Shown here in pieces: positions 22,153 through 34,689 of a stretch of 64,000 nucleotides of DNA. Below the pieces are notes generated by a model. That model worked only from the letters and a program-made list of their open reading frames with translations. It was not told the origin of the DNA and did no database searches. Each line of letters opens with the position of its first letter. The stretch's first letter is position 1. This DNA is from Ashinkailepas kermadecensis. Its lineage: Eukaryota; Arthropoda; Thecostraca; Neolepadidae. Made by a program: the position numbers and the translations under genes. The stretch is taken from positions 1,187,001 to 1,251,000 of the forward strand of contig JAOTOM010005179.1 of assembly GCA_034440615.1 (NCBI GenBank). Reading direction: 5' to 3'.

Positions 22153-24125
22153 GTATATGTATGCATCAATATAATATTTTTGGTATATATTTCAACTCCC
22201 CTATTCCCAGTACCTTCCCTAAAAAAACAGCATCCAATGCAAATTGCACCATTGTATTCGCTCATCTCCCCTACAATCCTTAAACAATCATGTAGTACCC
22301 TATCATAGTTCAGAATTACTAATGTATATATACATCAGTATTTCTCAAGTATTTGTCAGTACAAACGTGGCATCGATGAAAAAGGTAGCATGGCAAGTAT
22401 GGCCACAAAAATACCTACTCCAATGCCATATATCTTCAGTGCAGTGCTGCATGTGCAGCGCATTGGGTTCATGACATATATTTCCAATATTTCATTTACA
22501 ATTCAATATTACACCATAGGCATCGCATCACGAGATGCATGAATCAAAAGATCACCATACCTCATTATGCGAGTTCGCCGCGGCTACTGAGAACCACACA
22601 AGCGTAGGAAACCTGTAAGACGACTTCTTCGGCTGATCACAAACATGGTTTCGGAAGTCGTATCTCCTCAGATTTGGAAGGGGTTTGGGACGTTTCTCGA
22701 TACATCCCGATCTCACCTGCGATATGTCGCACCTAATACAATCTTTATGTTCAGAAGCTACACAGTGGTTTAAGGCATGGCATGACAATGCCGTAAGTAC
22801 ACTCAACAAATAATTCAATTATATGTATCGTATCCATCTTTTTCCAGAACAATCGTCGGCAAAGCACCACACACATTGGTCGCATTCCTCGCTTGGAATA
22901 CTGCGTGATTAACAAACGTCACTGAATAAACGAGTCGGAAATATAAAGGTAAACCCATATGTAACACTATATGCGAGAAGGTGGGCAGAGCGGAACCTCA
23001 TGACTTAAAATACACAAGTCTAACGAAATGCAACGAAGTGTTGGTGCTTATTCTGATATTCTAGTATACATGTTGCAAAGCTACAGAGCTACAGGTCTCT
23101 GAAGAACATCATGGTCGGGCTGGCCAGGTCGCTCAAGTTGAGTTGTCTTCTGCCGATTACCGGTAGTCCAGATTGTCAGCTGGACACCGATGACGTCATC
23201 TGGGCCGCATGGATGCATCATGGCACTGGAAGCTTGTTGAACGATAAACCCATGGCACTGGAAGCTTATTGAACGATAAACCATTAAAAACGGTAAAACG
23301 GTAAAATAATTATGGTCAACTGGAATGTGTCTGGTAGTTAAATCAGAGTCTACGAACTACGCGCTTCTCATCATGGACTCAAATTCACAAACCATCCTGG
23401 CAATCATTCCACGAAATTAGTCTGTTGGATTGTTAGTCCACAAAGCCACTATGGATGCAAACCTTCGCATTGAGAAGTGCAGATCAACTCAGCCAAAAGT
23501 GTGGCCAGTCCTTTTTTGTATCAACGTTCTTGCTACACACGACCATGTTTCTCCATCGCCGTTGTGCTGATTCTAGGAACAATATCATTTGTGTCGGCTC
23601 GGAGCCAACAACCGGGTCAGGAAATAGGCATGTGCCGCTGCCCTATTCCTCGAGTCTCCTTTGCCCCGACGTTTGTCATCCTCCATTAGGTTTATCTATC
23701 TCACCGTCTGGTCCATATCAGAGTGCCGGATAACACTGCTGATTCTCTCTATTCCTGGGAGTCGGAAATGCTCACAAGGCATCGGAACGTTGTAGAGATT
23801 CAGCTCGCCCTCAATCTCACGTCGATGTATTGCATTGTGCTTTGACAAATTTGGTGCATAAATTATATATCAGCGAACGACGCAAACTGAACACAAGTAC
23901 ATTCCAGTATTCCGATATGTTCAGTTATTACAGATTATGCCAGTAATTATGCCGCAGCAGGAGCATGTCGCGGCAGAAGTCTGCCGGCGCAGACCAGCTG
24001 ATTCCACCCGTGTCAGAGACTAGCTACGCCTCTGGTCTCAGCGGGCTCACGTCAGGGTGGTGGGACGGCCAGTGCTAATTAGAGCACGTCGTTACCGAGA
24101 CGGCTGGGGGAGACGTCACGCCCAT
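22153..24125. other. No gene seen; one short duplication
   Basis: Unique, mostly AT-rich intergenic DNA. A direct duplication of about 32 bp (CATGGCACTGGAAGCTT then TTGAACGATAAACC) lies at 23219-23282. Confidence 0.6.
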
Positions 24126-24880
24126 CATTGGCACACACCTCCCGCGTCACAGGCACTCATGGTCACAACAACCGTCACCTATGGACACACACCTCCCGCG
24201 TCACAGGCACTCATGGTCACAACAACCGTCACCCATGGACACACACCTCCCGCGTCACAGCCACTCATGGTCACAACAACCGTCACCCATGGACACACAC
24301 CTCCCGCGTCACAGGCACTCATGGTCACAACAACCGTCACCATGGACACGCACCTCCCGCGTCACAGGCACTCATGGTCACAACAACCGTCACTATGGAC
24401 ACGCACCTCCCGCGTCACAGGCACTCATGGTCACAACAACCGTCACCCATGGACACGCACCTCCCGCGTCACAGGCACTCATGGTCACAACAACCGTCAC
24501 GCATGGACACGCACCTCCCGTGCCACAGGCCTGATGGCCACACACCTCCCGCGTCATAGGCACTCATGGTCACACAACAATCGTCACCCATAGCTACACA
24601 CCACCCGTGTCACAGGCCTCATGACCACATACCTCCCGCGTCACAAGTACTCATGGTCGCACAACAACCGTGCACTCATGGTCACACAACAACCGTCACC
24701 CATGGCCACACCACCCGCGTCACAGACACTCATGGTCACACAACAAGCGTCACCCATGAACACACACCACTCGCGTTACAGGTATCCATGATCACACAAC
24801 AACCACCCACACACTACCCGCGTCACAGGCACACAACAACTATCACCCATGGCCACATACCACTCGCGTGACAGGAATTC
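24126..24880. repeat. 54-bp minisatellite, ~9 copies plus decayed edge
   Basis: CCTCCCGCGTCACAGGCACT recurs every 53-54 bp from 24138; copies after about 24560 are increasingly diverged. Confidence 0.95.
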
Positions 24881-25014
24881 GCCACCACGCACTGACCACA
24901 GACACCCAGGGCCACACAACAAAGAGTCGGACACACCTACCACCGCACAGCAGCCACGCCACAGGCACTCATCACCACGCGCCGACTGAGTAAGCGGCAC
25001 TCATTGTCACCTGG

Positions 25015-26745
25015 TGTCCGACGGCAGTGCCTGTCGTCCATTCAGTGACACTGGAGCTACGACTGACCGCCTCTCACCCTGGACACGCTGAGCTACATCA
25101 CGACGGCTGTGCCTGTCGTCCATTCAGTGACACTGGAGCTACGACTGACGGCCTCTCACCCTGGACACGCTGAGCTACATCACGACGGCTGTGCCTGTCG
25201 TCCATTCAGTGACACTGGAGCTACGACTGACGGCCTCTCACCCTGGACACGCTGAGCTACATCACGACGGCTGTGCCTGTCGTCCATTCAGTGACACTGG
25301 AGCTACGACTGACGGCCTCTCACCCTGGACACGCTGAGCTACATCACGACGGCTGTGCCTGTCGTCCATTCAGTGACACTGGAGCTACGACTGACGGCCT
25401 CTCACCCTGGACACGCTGAGCTACATCACGACGGCTGTGCCTGTCGTCCATTCAGTGACACTGGAGCTACGACTGACGGCCTCTCACCCTGGACACGCTG
25501 AGCTACATCACGACGGCTGTGCCTGTCGTCCATTCAGTGACACTGGAGCTACGACTGACGGCCTCTCACCCTGGACACGCTGAGCTACATCACGACGGCT
25601 GTGCCTGTCGTCCATTCAGTGACACTGGAGCTACGACTGACGGCCTCTCACCCTGGACACGCTGAGCTACATCACGACGGCTGTGCCTGTCGTCCATTCA
25701 GTGACACTGGAGCTACGACTGACGGCCTCTCACCCTGGACACGCTGAGCTACATCACGACGGCTGTGCCTGTCGTCCATTCAGTGACACTGGAGCTACGA
25801 CTGACGGCCTCTCACCCTGGACACGCTGAGCTACATCACGACGGCTGTGCCTGTCGTCCATTCAGTGACACTGGAGCTACGACTGACGGCCTCTCACCCT
25901 GGACACGCTGAGCTACATCACGACGGCTGTGCCTGTCGTCCATTCAGTGACACTGGAGCTACGACTGACGGCCTCTCACCCTGGACACGCTGAGCTACAT
26001 CACGACGGCTGTGCCTGTCGTCCATTCAGTGACACTGGAGCTACGACTGACGGCCTCTCACCCTGGACACGCTGAGCTACATCACGACGGCTGTGCCTGT
26101 CGTCCATTCAGTGACACTGGAGCTACGACTGACGGCCTCTCACCCTGGACACGCTGAGCTACATCACGACGGCTGTGCCTGTCGTCCATTCAGTGACACT
26201 GGAGCTACGACTGACGGCCTCTCACCCTGGACACGCTGAGCTACATCACGACGGCTGTGCCTGTCGTCCATTCAGTGACACTGGAGCTACGACTGACGGC
26301 CTCTCACCCTGGACACGCTGAGCTACATCACGACGGCTGTGCCTGTCGTCCATTCAGTGACACTGGAGCTACGACTGACCGCCTCTCACCCTGGACACGC
26401 TGAGCTACATCACGACGGCTGTGCCTGTCGTCCATTCAGTGACACTGGAGCTACGACTGACGGCCTCTCACCCTGGACACGCTGAGCTACATCACGACGG
26501 CTGTGCCTGTCGTCCATTCAGTGACACTGGAGCTACGACTGACGGCCTCTCACCCTGGACACGCTGAGCTACATCACGACGGCTGTGCCTGTCGTCCATT
26601 CAGTGACACTGGAGCTACGACTGACGGCCTCTCACCCTGGACACGCTGAGCTACATCACGACGGCTGTGCCTGTCGTCCATTCAGTGACACTGGAGCTAC
26701 GACTGACGGTCTCTCACCCTGGACACGCTGAGCTACATCACGCAT
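25015..26745. repeat. 82-bp satellite, ~21 nearly identical copies
   Basis: Exact 82-bp period: GACGGCTGTGCCTGTCGTCC starts at 25102 and 25184 and so on. Copies are essentially identical; the few variants include GACTGACC for GACTGACG at 25068 and 26380, exactly 1,312 bp (16 units) apart, and a T variant in the last copy. Frames are closed, so it is clearly non-coding. Its right end runs straight into the SINE at 26755-26940. Confidence 0.98.
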
Positions 26746-26754
26746 CTGACGCAG

Positions 26755-26940
26755 AAGATGACGAGCGCTGAGCTCCTCTACGACGCATTCAACTGCTAGG
26801 TCATATAGCGTCGCCAACCTCTCACGCAGATTGGTCGAGGGTATAATCGGTAATTCCACCAGTTGTGGGATTTAAACCCACGATCTTGTGATCAAGAGTA
26901 CAACGTCCTAGTGATCGAGCTATCGCGAACCCACACAAGA
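26755..26940 (-). mobile_element. tRNA-derived SINE, copy 1
   Basis: On the minus strand there is a tRNA-like head: an A-box-like TAGCTCGATCACTAGG (26907-26922) and a T-arm with a perfect 5-bp stem and 7-base loop (GTGGG-TTTAAAT-CCCAC, 26865-26881). About 40 bases further comes a domain (GGCGACGCTATATGACC ... GAATGCGTCGTA, about 26770-26820) also present at 47288-47340 at roughly 80% identity. A tRNA-like head plus a shared central domain is the layout of many animal SINEs. Confidence 0.7.
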
Positions 26941-28732
26941 CGCAAGGTAGATGGCAGCGCTCAGCTGGTGTACACTAGGGTGTTGCGCTGGAGGACTTTT
27001 CCTCTCGGAGACAAAATGCCATGGTATATTTTTATGTGGGTGGTCATGAAAACATTCATGGTAGCAAAAACCCGGGTTTGATGCGACCCCCATCCAGCCG
27101 GCTCGACCTAAAGTTTCCCCATTCACTTACTATGGCGATGACGTCATAATGTATGCCCATTTTTTCAAACTCAACTCGTAGACGTCGTACGGCTACGAAT
27201 CAGAGACCAGTGGATTGCTCGCAATGAGAGCTTTCAGATGATGCCCATTTTGATGACCTCAGGTTAATTAAGTCACCTTCCAGGTCAGGTCAAGTTCCTT
27301 ATTTTACCCAATAAACGTAATGGATATAAACCGTGGGTCAACCGTCAAAACCTTTTAATGAACATGGTTATGTGCCTTTTCAATGGTACTGAAGGTCATA
27401 ATCCATCGTGTCATATAATTTGAATGTCTCACAGGTCAAGGGTCAAAGCAGAGTCGGATCTAGACCAGCTGTTTGGGGCACCCGTTGGATGTGGAACGGG
27501 TTTCTGTGATCCCGTGAGCGGGTTTAGTTCACTGTTTGCCTAAATTTGAAGAAAACAACCATTTTTGTGCCCGCTTTCGAAGCTCATCAGGAGGGTAAAG
27601 CCCCATTTACCCCCCCCACTGTATCCGCCAGTTTCTTGCGGGATGAAGGAACATTTTGGTCGGAAGACGGACTGTCAAAGGCACAGCCTGTTGACGCAGT
27701 ACCAACGCCGAAAGGTGGGGGTGTGAAGCGATGTCTGGCGAGGGCGCCAGGCGGATCCGAGAGGGCGCCGTTCCGATCCTGGGGGGTGGGGGTGGGAAGC
27801 GATGTCTGGCGAGGGCGCCGGGCGGATCCGAGAGGGCGCCGTTCCGATCCTGGTGGGGGGGGGGGGGGGAAAGCAATGTCTCAACTCAACTTATAAAACT
27901 GCCACTAGGATCGCTAGTGCTGCCTCCACTGAAACTTTGGAAGCCGCCGGCTGGATGGAGGTTGCATAACGTGGGATAAAAATGTGATTTTATTTGTTCC
28001 TAGGGCCCCACCCATAAAATCTCGGTATGGCATTTTGGACCTGCAACTAGCGCAACACCCTAGTGTACACCCAGGTGCGCAGGGGGAGGGGGACAAGACA
28101 AAAAGCGACAAAAAATACACTTGGTCAAGCAGGGAGTTTTGAGATTTTCATCACGTAAAGGCAGAAATGTCATGCGCGCGAAGCGCACCGAAAGCGGTAT
28201 TTTTCCGTGGCATTTTACTGTCCCCTACCCCACCCACCACACACACACTTACGAAAATTCTGGTTGCGCCCCTGTCTACACCGAGCATATTCAGTGGCAC
28301 ACAAAGTACCTGAAATACTGTCCTAACTCAGTAAAATTACACGGTTAGATTGGAAGGGGGAGGGGATTATTTCAGCCAGTGCCCGGCTCTGTCGTTTGCC
28401 ATAAGTGTGAGGTGGTGCTCATGAGCAGCACACTTCCCTCCAAACGCGTCCACAAGATTGGGGTCGGCGGAGTGGTGAGAGAGGCGGGCGGGCAGAAGAT
28501 GTCACGCGCAGATAGAGCAGGGCCGCGACGGGCCGCCTCTCGAGCGATAAATCAGTGTTCCCGCCGGTGTTTGACACCTAAAAAGAAAGGACAAGTTTTG
28601 CATGCGTAATGAGTGGTCCGGCCCCGGCTGGTGGCAGGTGCCGGTCGACTGGGTGGTCGGGACGATCCAGCGTCGCCGGGCAGCCTCCTCAGCTGGATGT
28701 GAGGTCTGCCCGAGTGTACATAAGTGACCGTA

Positions 28733-28735
<3 letters not shown>
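26941..28735. other. No gene seen; short repeats
   Basis: Contains a tandem duplication of about 60-65 bp (GCGATGTCTGGCGAGGGCGC, at about 27728 and 27798) and several nuclear-receptor-like half-sites (27280-27445). No coding region recognised. Confidence 0.6.

Positions 28736-28767
<32 letters not shown>
28736..28767. repeat. (TA)n microsatellite
   Basis: About 30 bp of AT dinucleotides. Confidence 0.9.
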
Positions 28768-28770
<3 letters not shown>

Positions 28771-29099
28771 TGTGTGCGCGTGTTATTTTATGCCCTAATA
28801 CTATCACCGATAGGGTCGGATGGATGGGGAGGAGATATGGAAGTTAATGAGAAGGGACTGTGGCGAACAGGGTACGGAAAGTGGTAGGGAGAGATAAAAT
28901 ATAGAGGGAGAAGGGCCAGGGAGAAAGAATGAGAATATGGGCGGAAGAAGGAAGAAATAGCTATAGGGAGGCAGGGGGGGGGGGGAGGAGGAGAGAGCGG
29001 ACGAGAAAAAAATGGAGAGAGGAAGTGGGCAGCACCAGTACAGACACCAATAAATCAGTATCATTTCATACATAAACATTAGCTAACTGAACAAGTGAT
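28768..29099. other. Purine-rich stretch, no gene
   Basis: Strand-asymmetric G/A-rich DNA, including a 10-plus G run near 28975. Confidence 0.6.
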
Positions 29100-29935
29100 G
29101 AAAACGGCGTGAGGGCAGCAGAGACTACCTGAACGTCGCTACGATGTAGCTGAGTATGTGACACAGGCGGCAGTGGTGCAGCAGGGACTGCCTGAACATT
29201 ACCACCATGTAGCAGAGTACGCGACACAGGCGGCAGTGGTGCAGCAGGGACTGCCTGAACATTACCACCATGTAGCTGAGCATGTGACACAGGCGGCAGT
29301 GGTGCAGCAGGGACTGCCTGAACATTACCACCATGTAGCAGAGTACGCGACTCAGTCGGTAGTGGTGCAGCAGGGACTGCCTGGACATTACCACCATGTA
29401 GCTGAGCATGTGACACAGGCAGCAGTGGTGCAGCAGGGACTGCCTGAACATTAACACCATGTAGCAGAGTACGCGACTCAGTCGGTAGTGGTGCAGCAGG
29501 GACTGCCTGGACATTACCACCATGTAGCTGAGCATGTGACACAGGCGGCAGTGGTGCAGCAGGGACTGCCTGAACATTACCACCATGTAGCAGAGTACGC
29601 GACTCAGTTGGTAGTGGTGCAGCAGGGACTGCCTGAACATTACCACCATGTAGCAGAGTACGCGACTCAGTCGGTAGTGGTGCAGCAGGGACTGCCTGAA
29701 CATTACCACCATGTAGCTGAGCATGTGACACAGGCGGCAGTGGTGCAGCAGGGACTGCCTGAACATTACCACCATGTAGCAGAGTACGCGACTCAGTCGG
29801 TAGTGGTGCAGCAGGGACTGCCTGAACATTACCACCATGTAGCTGAGCATGTGACATAGGCGGCAGTGGTGCAGCAGGGACTGCCTGGACATTACCACCA
29901 TGTAGCTGAGCATGTGACACAGGCGGCAGTGGTGC
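29100..29935. repeat. 63-bp minisatellite with two unit types, ~13 copies
   Basis: GCAGCAGGGACTGCCTG recurs every 63 bp. Two forms intermix: one with GCTGAGCATGTGACACAGGC, one with GCAGAGTACGCGACTCAGTC. Since 63 is a multiple of 3, plus and minus frames stay open with a 21-residue period; no known protein repeat matches. Confidence 0.95.
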
Positions 29936-30385
29936 ATCAGGGACTGCCTGCCTGTATTGCTACGATGTAGCTGAGCATGAGAGACGGGCGGTAGTGGTGC
30001 ATCACGGACTGGCTGAACGTTGCTACGATGTAGCAGAGTATGCAACACGGGCGGTAGTGGTGCATCACGGACTGGCTGAACGTTGCTACGATGTAGCAGA
30101 GTATGCGACACGGGCGGTAGTGTTGCATCACGGACTGACTGAACGTTGCTACGGTGTAGCAGAGTATGCGACGCAGGCGGTAGTGTTGCATCACGGACTG
30201 ACTGAACGTTGCTACGATGTAGCAGAGTATGCGACGCAGGCGGTAGTGTTGCATCACGGACTGACTGAACGTTGCTACGGTGTAGAAGAGTATGCGACAC
30301 GGGCGGTAGTGGTGCATCACGGACTGACTGAACGTTGCTACGGTGTAGCAGAGTATGAGACGCAGGCGGTAGTGATGCACCTCCG
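29936..30385. repeat. 63-bp minisatellite, related subfamily, ~7 copies
   Basis: Same period and register as the preceding array but with GCATCACGGACTGACTGAAC and GTTGCTACG, so a diverged sister block. Confidence 0.95.
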
Positions 30386-30689
30386 CCACTGGGTGACACT
30401 GTGCACGGATGCGCCACCGGCGGGGCGCGCTCCACGGACAGCGGCACCTCTTCATTGTTGGCCGCTCCGTCGCAGGACGGATGTAATTTGGCGGCGCGCC
30501 ATCATCGCCCAGACAATCAAAGTTCCTTTTGACATCAATAAGCGCAGCCGGCCGGCGTCGGCGCAAAAAAAAACAGACACGGCGTTCTGTCGTGTCCGAC
30601 GATCTGGCGGCTCATAACGTTTCCCCGGACATCATCAGCGCGCCGATTGGCGGCGTGAGCTGAATACTGAGAGAGCAGCCGAGTGTTGG
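30386..30689. other. GC-rich spacer, no gene
   Basis: Unique GC-rich sequence separating two arrays. Confidence 0.55.
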
Positions 30690-31110
30690 GTGGCGCTGCA
30701 TACCGGCGGAAACCGACCACCGGACCAGGCTGAATACCGGCGGAAACCGACCACCGGACCAGGCTGAATACCGGACGGAAACCGACCACCGGACCAGGCT
30801 GAATACCGGACGGAAACCGACCACCGGACCAGGCTGAATACCGGCGGAAACCGACCACCGGACCTGGCTGAATACCGGCGGAAACCGACCACCGGACGAG
30901 GCTGAATACCGTCGGAAACGGACCACCGGACCAGGCTGAATACCGGACGGAACTGGATGTCGCACATGGTCGAATACTGGACGGAACTGGATATCGCACA
31001 TTGCCGAATACTGGACGGAACTGGATATCGCACATTGCCGAATACTGGACGGAACTGGATATCGCACATTGCCGAATACTGGACGGAACTGGATATCGCA
31101 CATAGCCGAA
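30690..31110. repeat. Two adjoining 34-bp minisatellites
   Basis: First block, about 8 units, contains ACCGACCACCGGACCAGGCT; second block, about 5 units, contains CGGAACTGGATATCGCACAT. Both have the same 34-bp length and share GAATAC(C/T)GGACGGAA, so one probably derives from the other. Confidence 0.95.
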
Positions 31111-31194
31111 TACTGGACGTCTGTGATCCATGAACGGAGCTGGCGTGCGGCAATTTTTGTAGGGGCGAACTAATCACTGGATGAATACAGAACG

Positions 31195-31335
31195 GAGCTG
31201 GGCTGGCGGCTGGACAGGGCAGGACGGAGCTGGGCACCGGTGGAGGCCGGCGGCTGGACAGGGCAGGACGGAGCTGGGCACCGGTGGGGGCCGGCGGCTG
31301 GACAGGGAAGGACGGAGCTGGGCACCTGTGGGTGC
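31195..31335. repeat. ~45-bp minisatellite, 3 copies
   Basis: GGACGGAGCTGGGCACCGGT repeats about three times. Confidence 0.85.
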
Positions 31336-31354
31336 TGTGGGAGCTGGGCACCTG

Positions 31355-31625
31355 TGCCAAGCGAGGCCGACACTCCAGCGGTGCTGTGCTGAGCGAGGCC
31401 GATACATCAACGCCTTAGTGCTGAGCGAGGCCGACACATCAGTGTCTCAGTGCTGTACGAGGCCGACACATCAGTGCCTTAGTGCTGAGTGAGGCTGACA
31501 CATCAGTGTTTCAGTGCTGAGCAAGGCCTACACCGCAGCGGTACTGTGCTGAGCGAGGCCAACACCCCAGCGGTACTGTGCTGAGCGAGGCCGACACAGC
31601 AGTGCCTCAGTGCTGAGCGAGTTCA
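31355..31625. repeat. ~31-bp minisatellite, ~8 copies
   Basis: GTGCTGAGCGAGGCCGACAC recurs at 31-32-bp spacing with base changes. Confidence 0.9.
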
Positions 31626-31789
31626 GCTTGTCAGTAGTTCGCCGCTCCATCCGGAACAGACGGCGTGCTCACGAGGAAAAACGACGCTTTGTCCAGGCGG
31701 CGCGCCATTTTTGGAGGTGACATCGCCTCCACAAACATCTGTCGCCAGTGTTAGAACGCGGTTCTGTTCATGAAGTATGCAGGACATGC
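31626..31789. other. Spacer, no gene
   Basis: Unique sequence; includes GCGCGCCATTTTTGG, a weak PHO/YY1-like motif. Confidence 0.5.
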
Positions 31790-32240
31790 GGCCGGCCGTC
31801 GGGCGGCATGGCCAGCTGGTGACAGGCTGCCACAGCGTGTCAATCGGTGGCTGTCTGACAGGGGCAGCCTGTCACCAGCTGGCCATGCGGCCGGCCGTCG
31901 GGCCGCATGGCCAGCTGGTGACAGGCTGCCACAGCGTGTCAATCGGTGGCTGTCTGACAGGGGCTCCGACACCGCCTGAGTGCTGACCGGCTGCTGAGTG
32001 CTGACGGCCGACAGCTGGTGACAGCATGGTGCATGGTGACTGCATGCTGACAGCATGGCCAGCTGGTGACAGGCTGCCACAGCGTGTCAATCGGTGGCTG
32101 TCTGACAGGGGCTCCGACACCGCCTGAGTGCTGACCAGCTGGTGACAGGCTGCCACAGCGTGTCAATCGGTGGCTGTCTGACAGGGGCTCCGACACCGCG
32201 GGAGTGCTGACCGGCTGCTGAGTGCTGACGGCCGACACAG
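31790..32240. repeat. Complex ~100-bp repeat, 4-5 partial copies
   Basis: CAGCTGGTGACAGGCTGCCA followed by GCGTGTCAATCGGTGGCTGT and GACAGGGGC recurs with different spacers, including one short inverted segment (CAGCCTGTCACCAGCTGGCC) near 31865. Confidence 0.9.
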
Positions 32241-33584
32241 ACGCACATGCCCCGACGTTAACACGGCCGCTCCAGAGGCACGCACACCAATGCCCACATC
32301 TTGGCTGACGGTGTTCCGGACATTCCTGGGAATTCCTGTGTATTTTTGGTTAAAATGTGGCCACCTGGGCGAAGGCCCCGCTGTATTTCAGGTGACCCTG
32401 ACGCTGACAGGCGGTCCGACCAGAAATGTGGGCATATCGACCAGATTAAAACGTCATCATCATGCAGCCTTACTCGTGTACGTAGCAATACCTTATGAAT
32501 TCAAAGCGACGGAACGCAAGCCGTCCGACATTAATTGCTGAGTTGACGGATGACCAGCAAACTGTTCGATACTAAAAATTCCGCGGACGGTTCACAGCTA
32601 TCAGAGGCGAATCGGTGGGGCCGGTGCGGCGCGTCAGTCAACTTGAGGCGTTTACGGCGCAGATGCATCGCAGCACGACTGAATAACAAGGGCCTAATCA
32701 AGCGTGGCGAGTGAACGGCGTTCTGGGCGTAAAAAGGCCAGCTGACGGCGCCCGTGAAAAATGACGCCGTCGATGATCGAACAGGAAAAACCGTCGAAAT
32801 GGGATAGAAAAGTTTTCCATGCTTCTCCAGCAAAAGATTGACGTTTCCTTATTCCACGCTGGCGACAGGCTGGATTGATGAGAAAAGTATTTCATCGGTT
32901 TAATTCTGCAAAAGACTAGAGAGTTGTGTGGAATCTGTGCCGAATTTTCCGTGGAACCAGAAAGATAGCTGCAGGAAACAGACCATCTTTGTGAAAGTAT
33001 ATTCCATACGCATTGCCTTTTAGAGCAACAGCACTTCTGAGTAGTCCCACCACCAGCAAATACGCTTTGCTCGCATCAGTTCAAATTTCTTGTCTGAAGT
33101 ATAAAAGTCTGCAACTGTTTATCCAGTGACCACGTTGAGTATTAAGCCTGGGCAAAGATCCCCGGGGACGTGACAGGAGGATGACAAAGGGGCAATGGTC
33201 TCGAAGCTGACCGGAATTGGGGAAAATGCAGTTATCTAGGTAATTCTATAATTGCAGACATGCTACATGAGGAAATATTGCCTTAAACGGATTTTATTCC
33301 CCCTATCGTTTCATGTCCCATAATGTTTTTTCTTTTCCGGAACTGACTACCATCTTTGGTTCGACTCAAGCCCCCTTGACCACCTCCTCGCACTACCTCG
33401 CTTCCAAGATTATCAACTGGTTTGGCTTTTGGTGAAGGCTGCCTACTACAGCTGTGAGCCTACCGCCACACGGTCACTATTTGTACCACAGATGATGGGC
33501 GCTGCATGACCGACGCAGTCGATGCGCCCCTAAACTCCAATAACTAACTACCACAGATGAGCGCGTGACGAACCACGCTTCAGC
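32241..33584. other. No gene seen
   Basis: Unique sequence. Short open frames here have no recognisable similarity. Confidence 0.6.
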
Positions 33585-34275
33585 ATCCAGACGACACCGG
33601 CAGGCAGCAGCCTCGACATCCAGACGACACCGGCACGCAGCAGCCTCGACATCCAGACGACACCGACACGCAGCAGCCTCGACATCCAGACGACACCGAC
33701 ACGCAGCGGCCTCGACATCCAGACGACACCGACACGCAGCAGCCTCGACATCCAGACGACACCGGCACGCAGCAGCCTCGACATCCAGAGACACCGGCAG
33801 GCAGCAGCCTCGACATCCAGACGACACCGACACGCAGCAGCCTCGACATCCAGACGACACCGGCAGGCAGCAGCCTCGACATCCAGACGACACCGACACG
33901 CAGCAGCCTCGACATCCAGACGACACCGGCACGCAGCAGCCTCGACATCCAGACGACACCGACACGCAGCAGCCTCGACATCCAGACGACACCGGCACGC
34001 AGCAGCCTCGACATCCAGACGACACCGGCACGCAGCAGCCTCGACATCCAGACGACACCGACACGCAGCGGCCTCGACATCCAGACGACACCGACACGCA
34101 GCGGCCTCGACATCCAGACGACACCGACACGCAGCAGCCTCGACATCCAGACGACACCGACACGCAGCGGCCTCGACATCCAGACGACACCGACACGCAG
34201 CAGCCTCGACATCCAGACGACACCGACACGCAGCGGCCTCGACATCCAGACGACACCGAGACGCAGCAGCCTCGC
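33585..34275. repeat. 30-bp minisatellite, ~23 copies
   Basis: CAGCCTCGACATCCAGACGA repeats every 30 bp, with CACCGACACG or CACCGGCACG ends. It is a multiple of 3, so one plus and three minus frames stay open for 230-310 codons. The 10-residue peptide periods match no family. Confidence 0.97.
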
Positions 34276-34689
34276 CATGCAGTGCACGCATCAGAAGCAT
34301 GGTGGCGATGCTGAATACACGGCGCGTCTCTGCCCGCGAGCCGGTGTCTTCCCATCAGTCTGCCGAACGCAGCAGCGCACGGCGGTGTGTTCACGCCTCC
34401 ATCCGCTCCCAATCATTGATCCATTCATAATGCACTGTATTCACATGGTGCGCCATTCCATGTGATTAGCTATCGACCCCATAATGGCACAGAGCCGCAC
34501 GGTCATTTGACACAGCGCTGACCTGTCTGGCTGCCCTGTGGCGTTTTTCTGCCCGTGCGGCACGCGCGCGCTCCCGGCGTTAATGGCAGCTCGGTAATGT
34601 CTGTATTTGGCGCCATCACCGGCCCACCGGGAATACGATTACTGCGGCTATGACGGACGGCTCGCCACGGGTGGCAGCGTAACGGGCTC
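34276..34689. other. No gene seen
   Basis: Unique sequence, GC-rich in its second half. Confidence 0.55.

Noticed and set aside
33477..34412. Cys-rich minus-strand frame of 311 codons resembling a repeat protein
   Set aside because: Product of the 30-bp satellite; other frames are equally open, a one-base indel shifts it, and there is no start or splice context.
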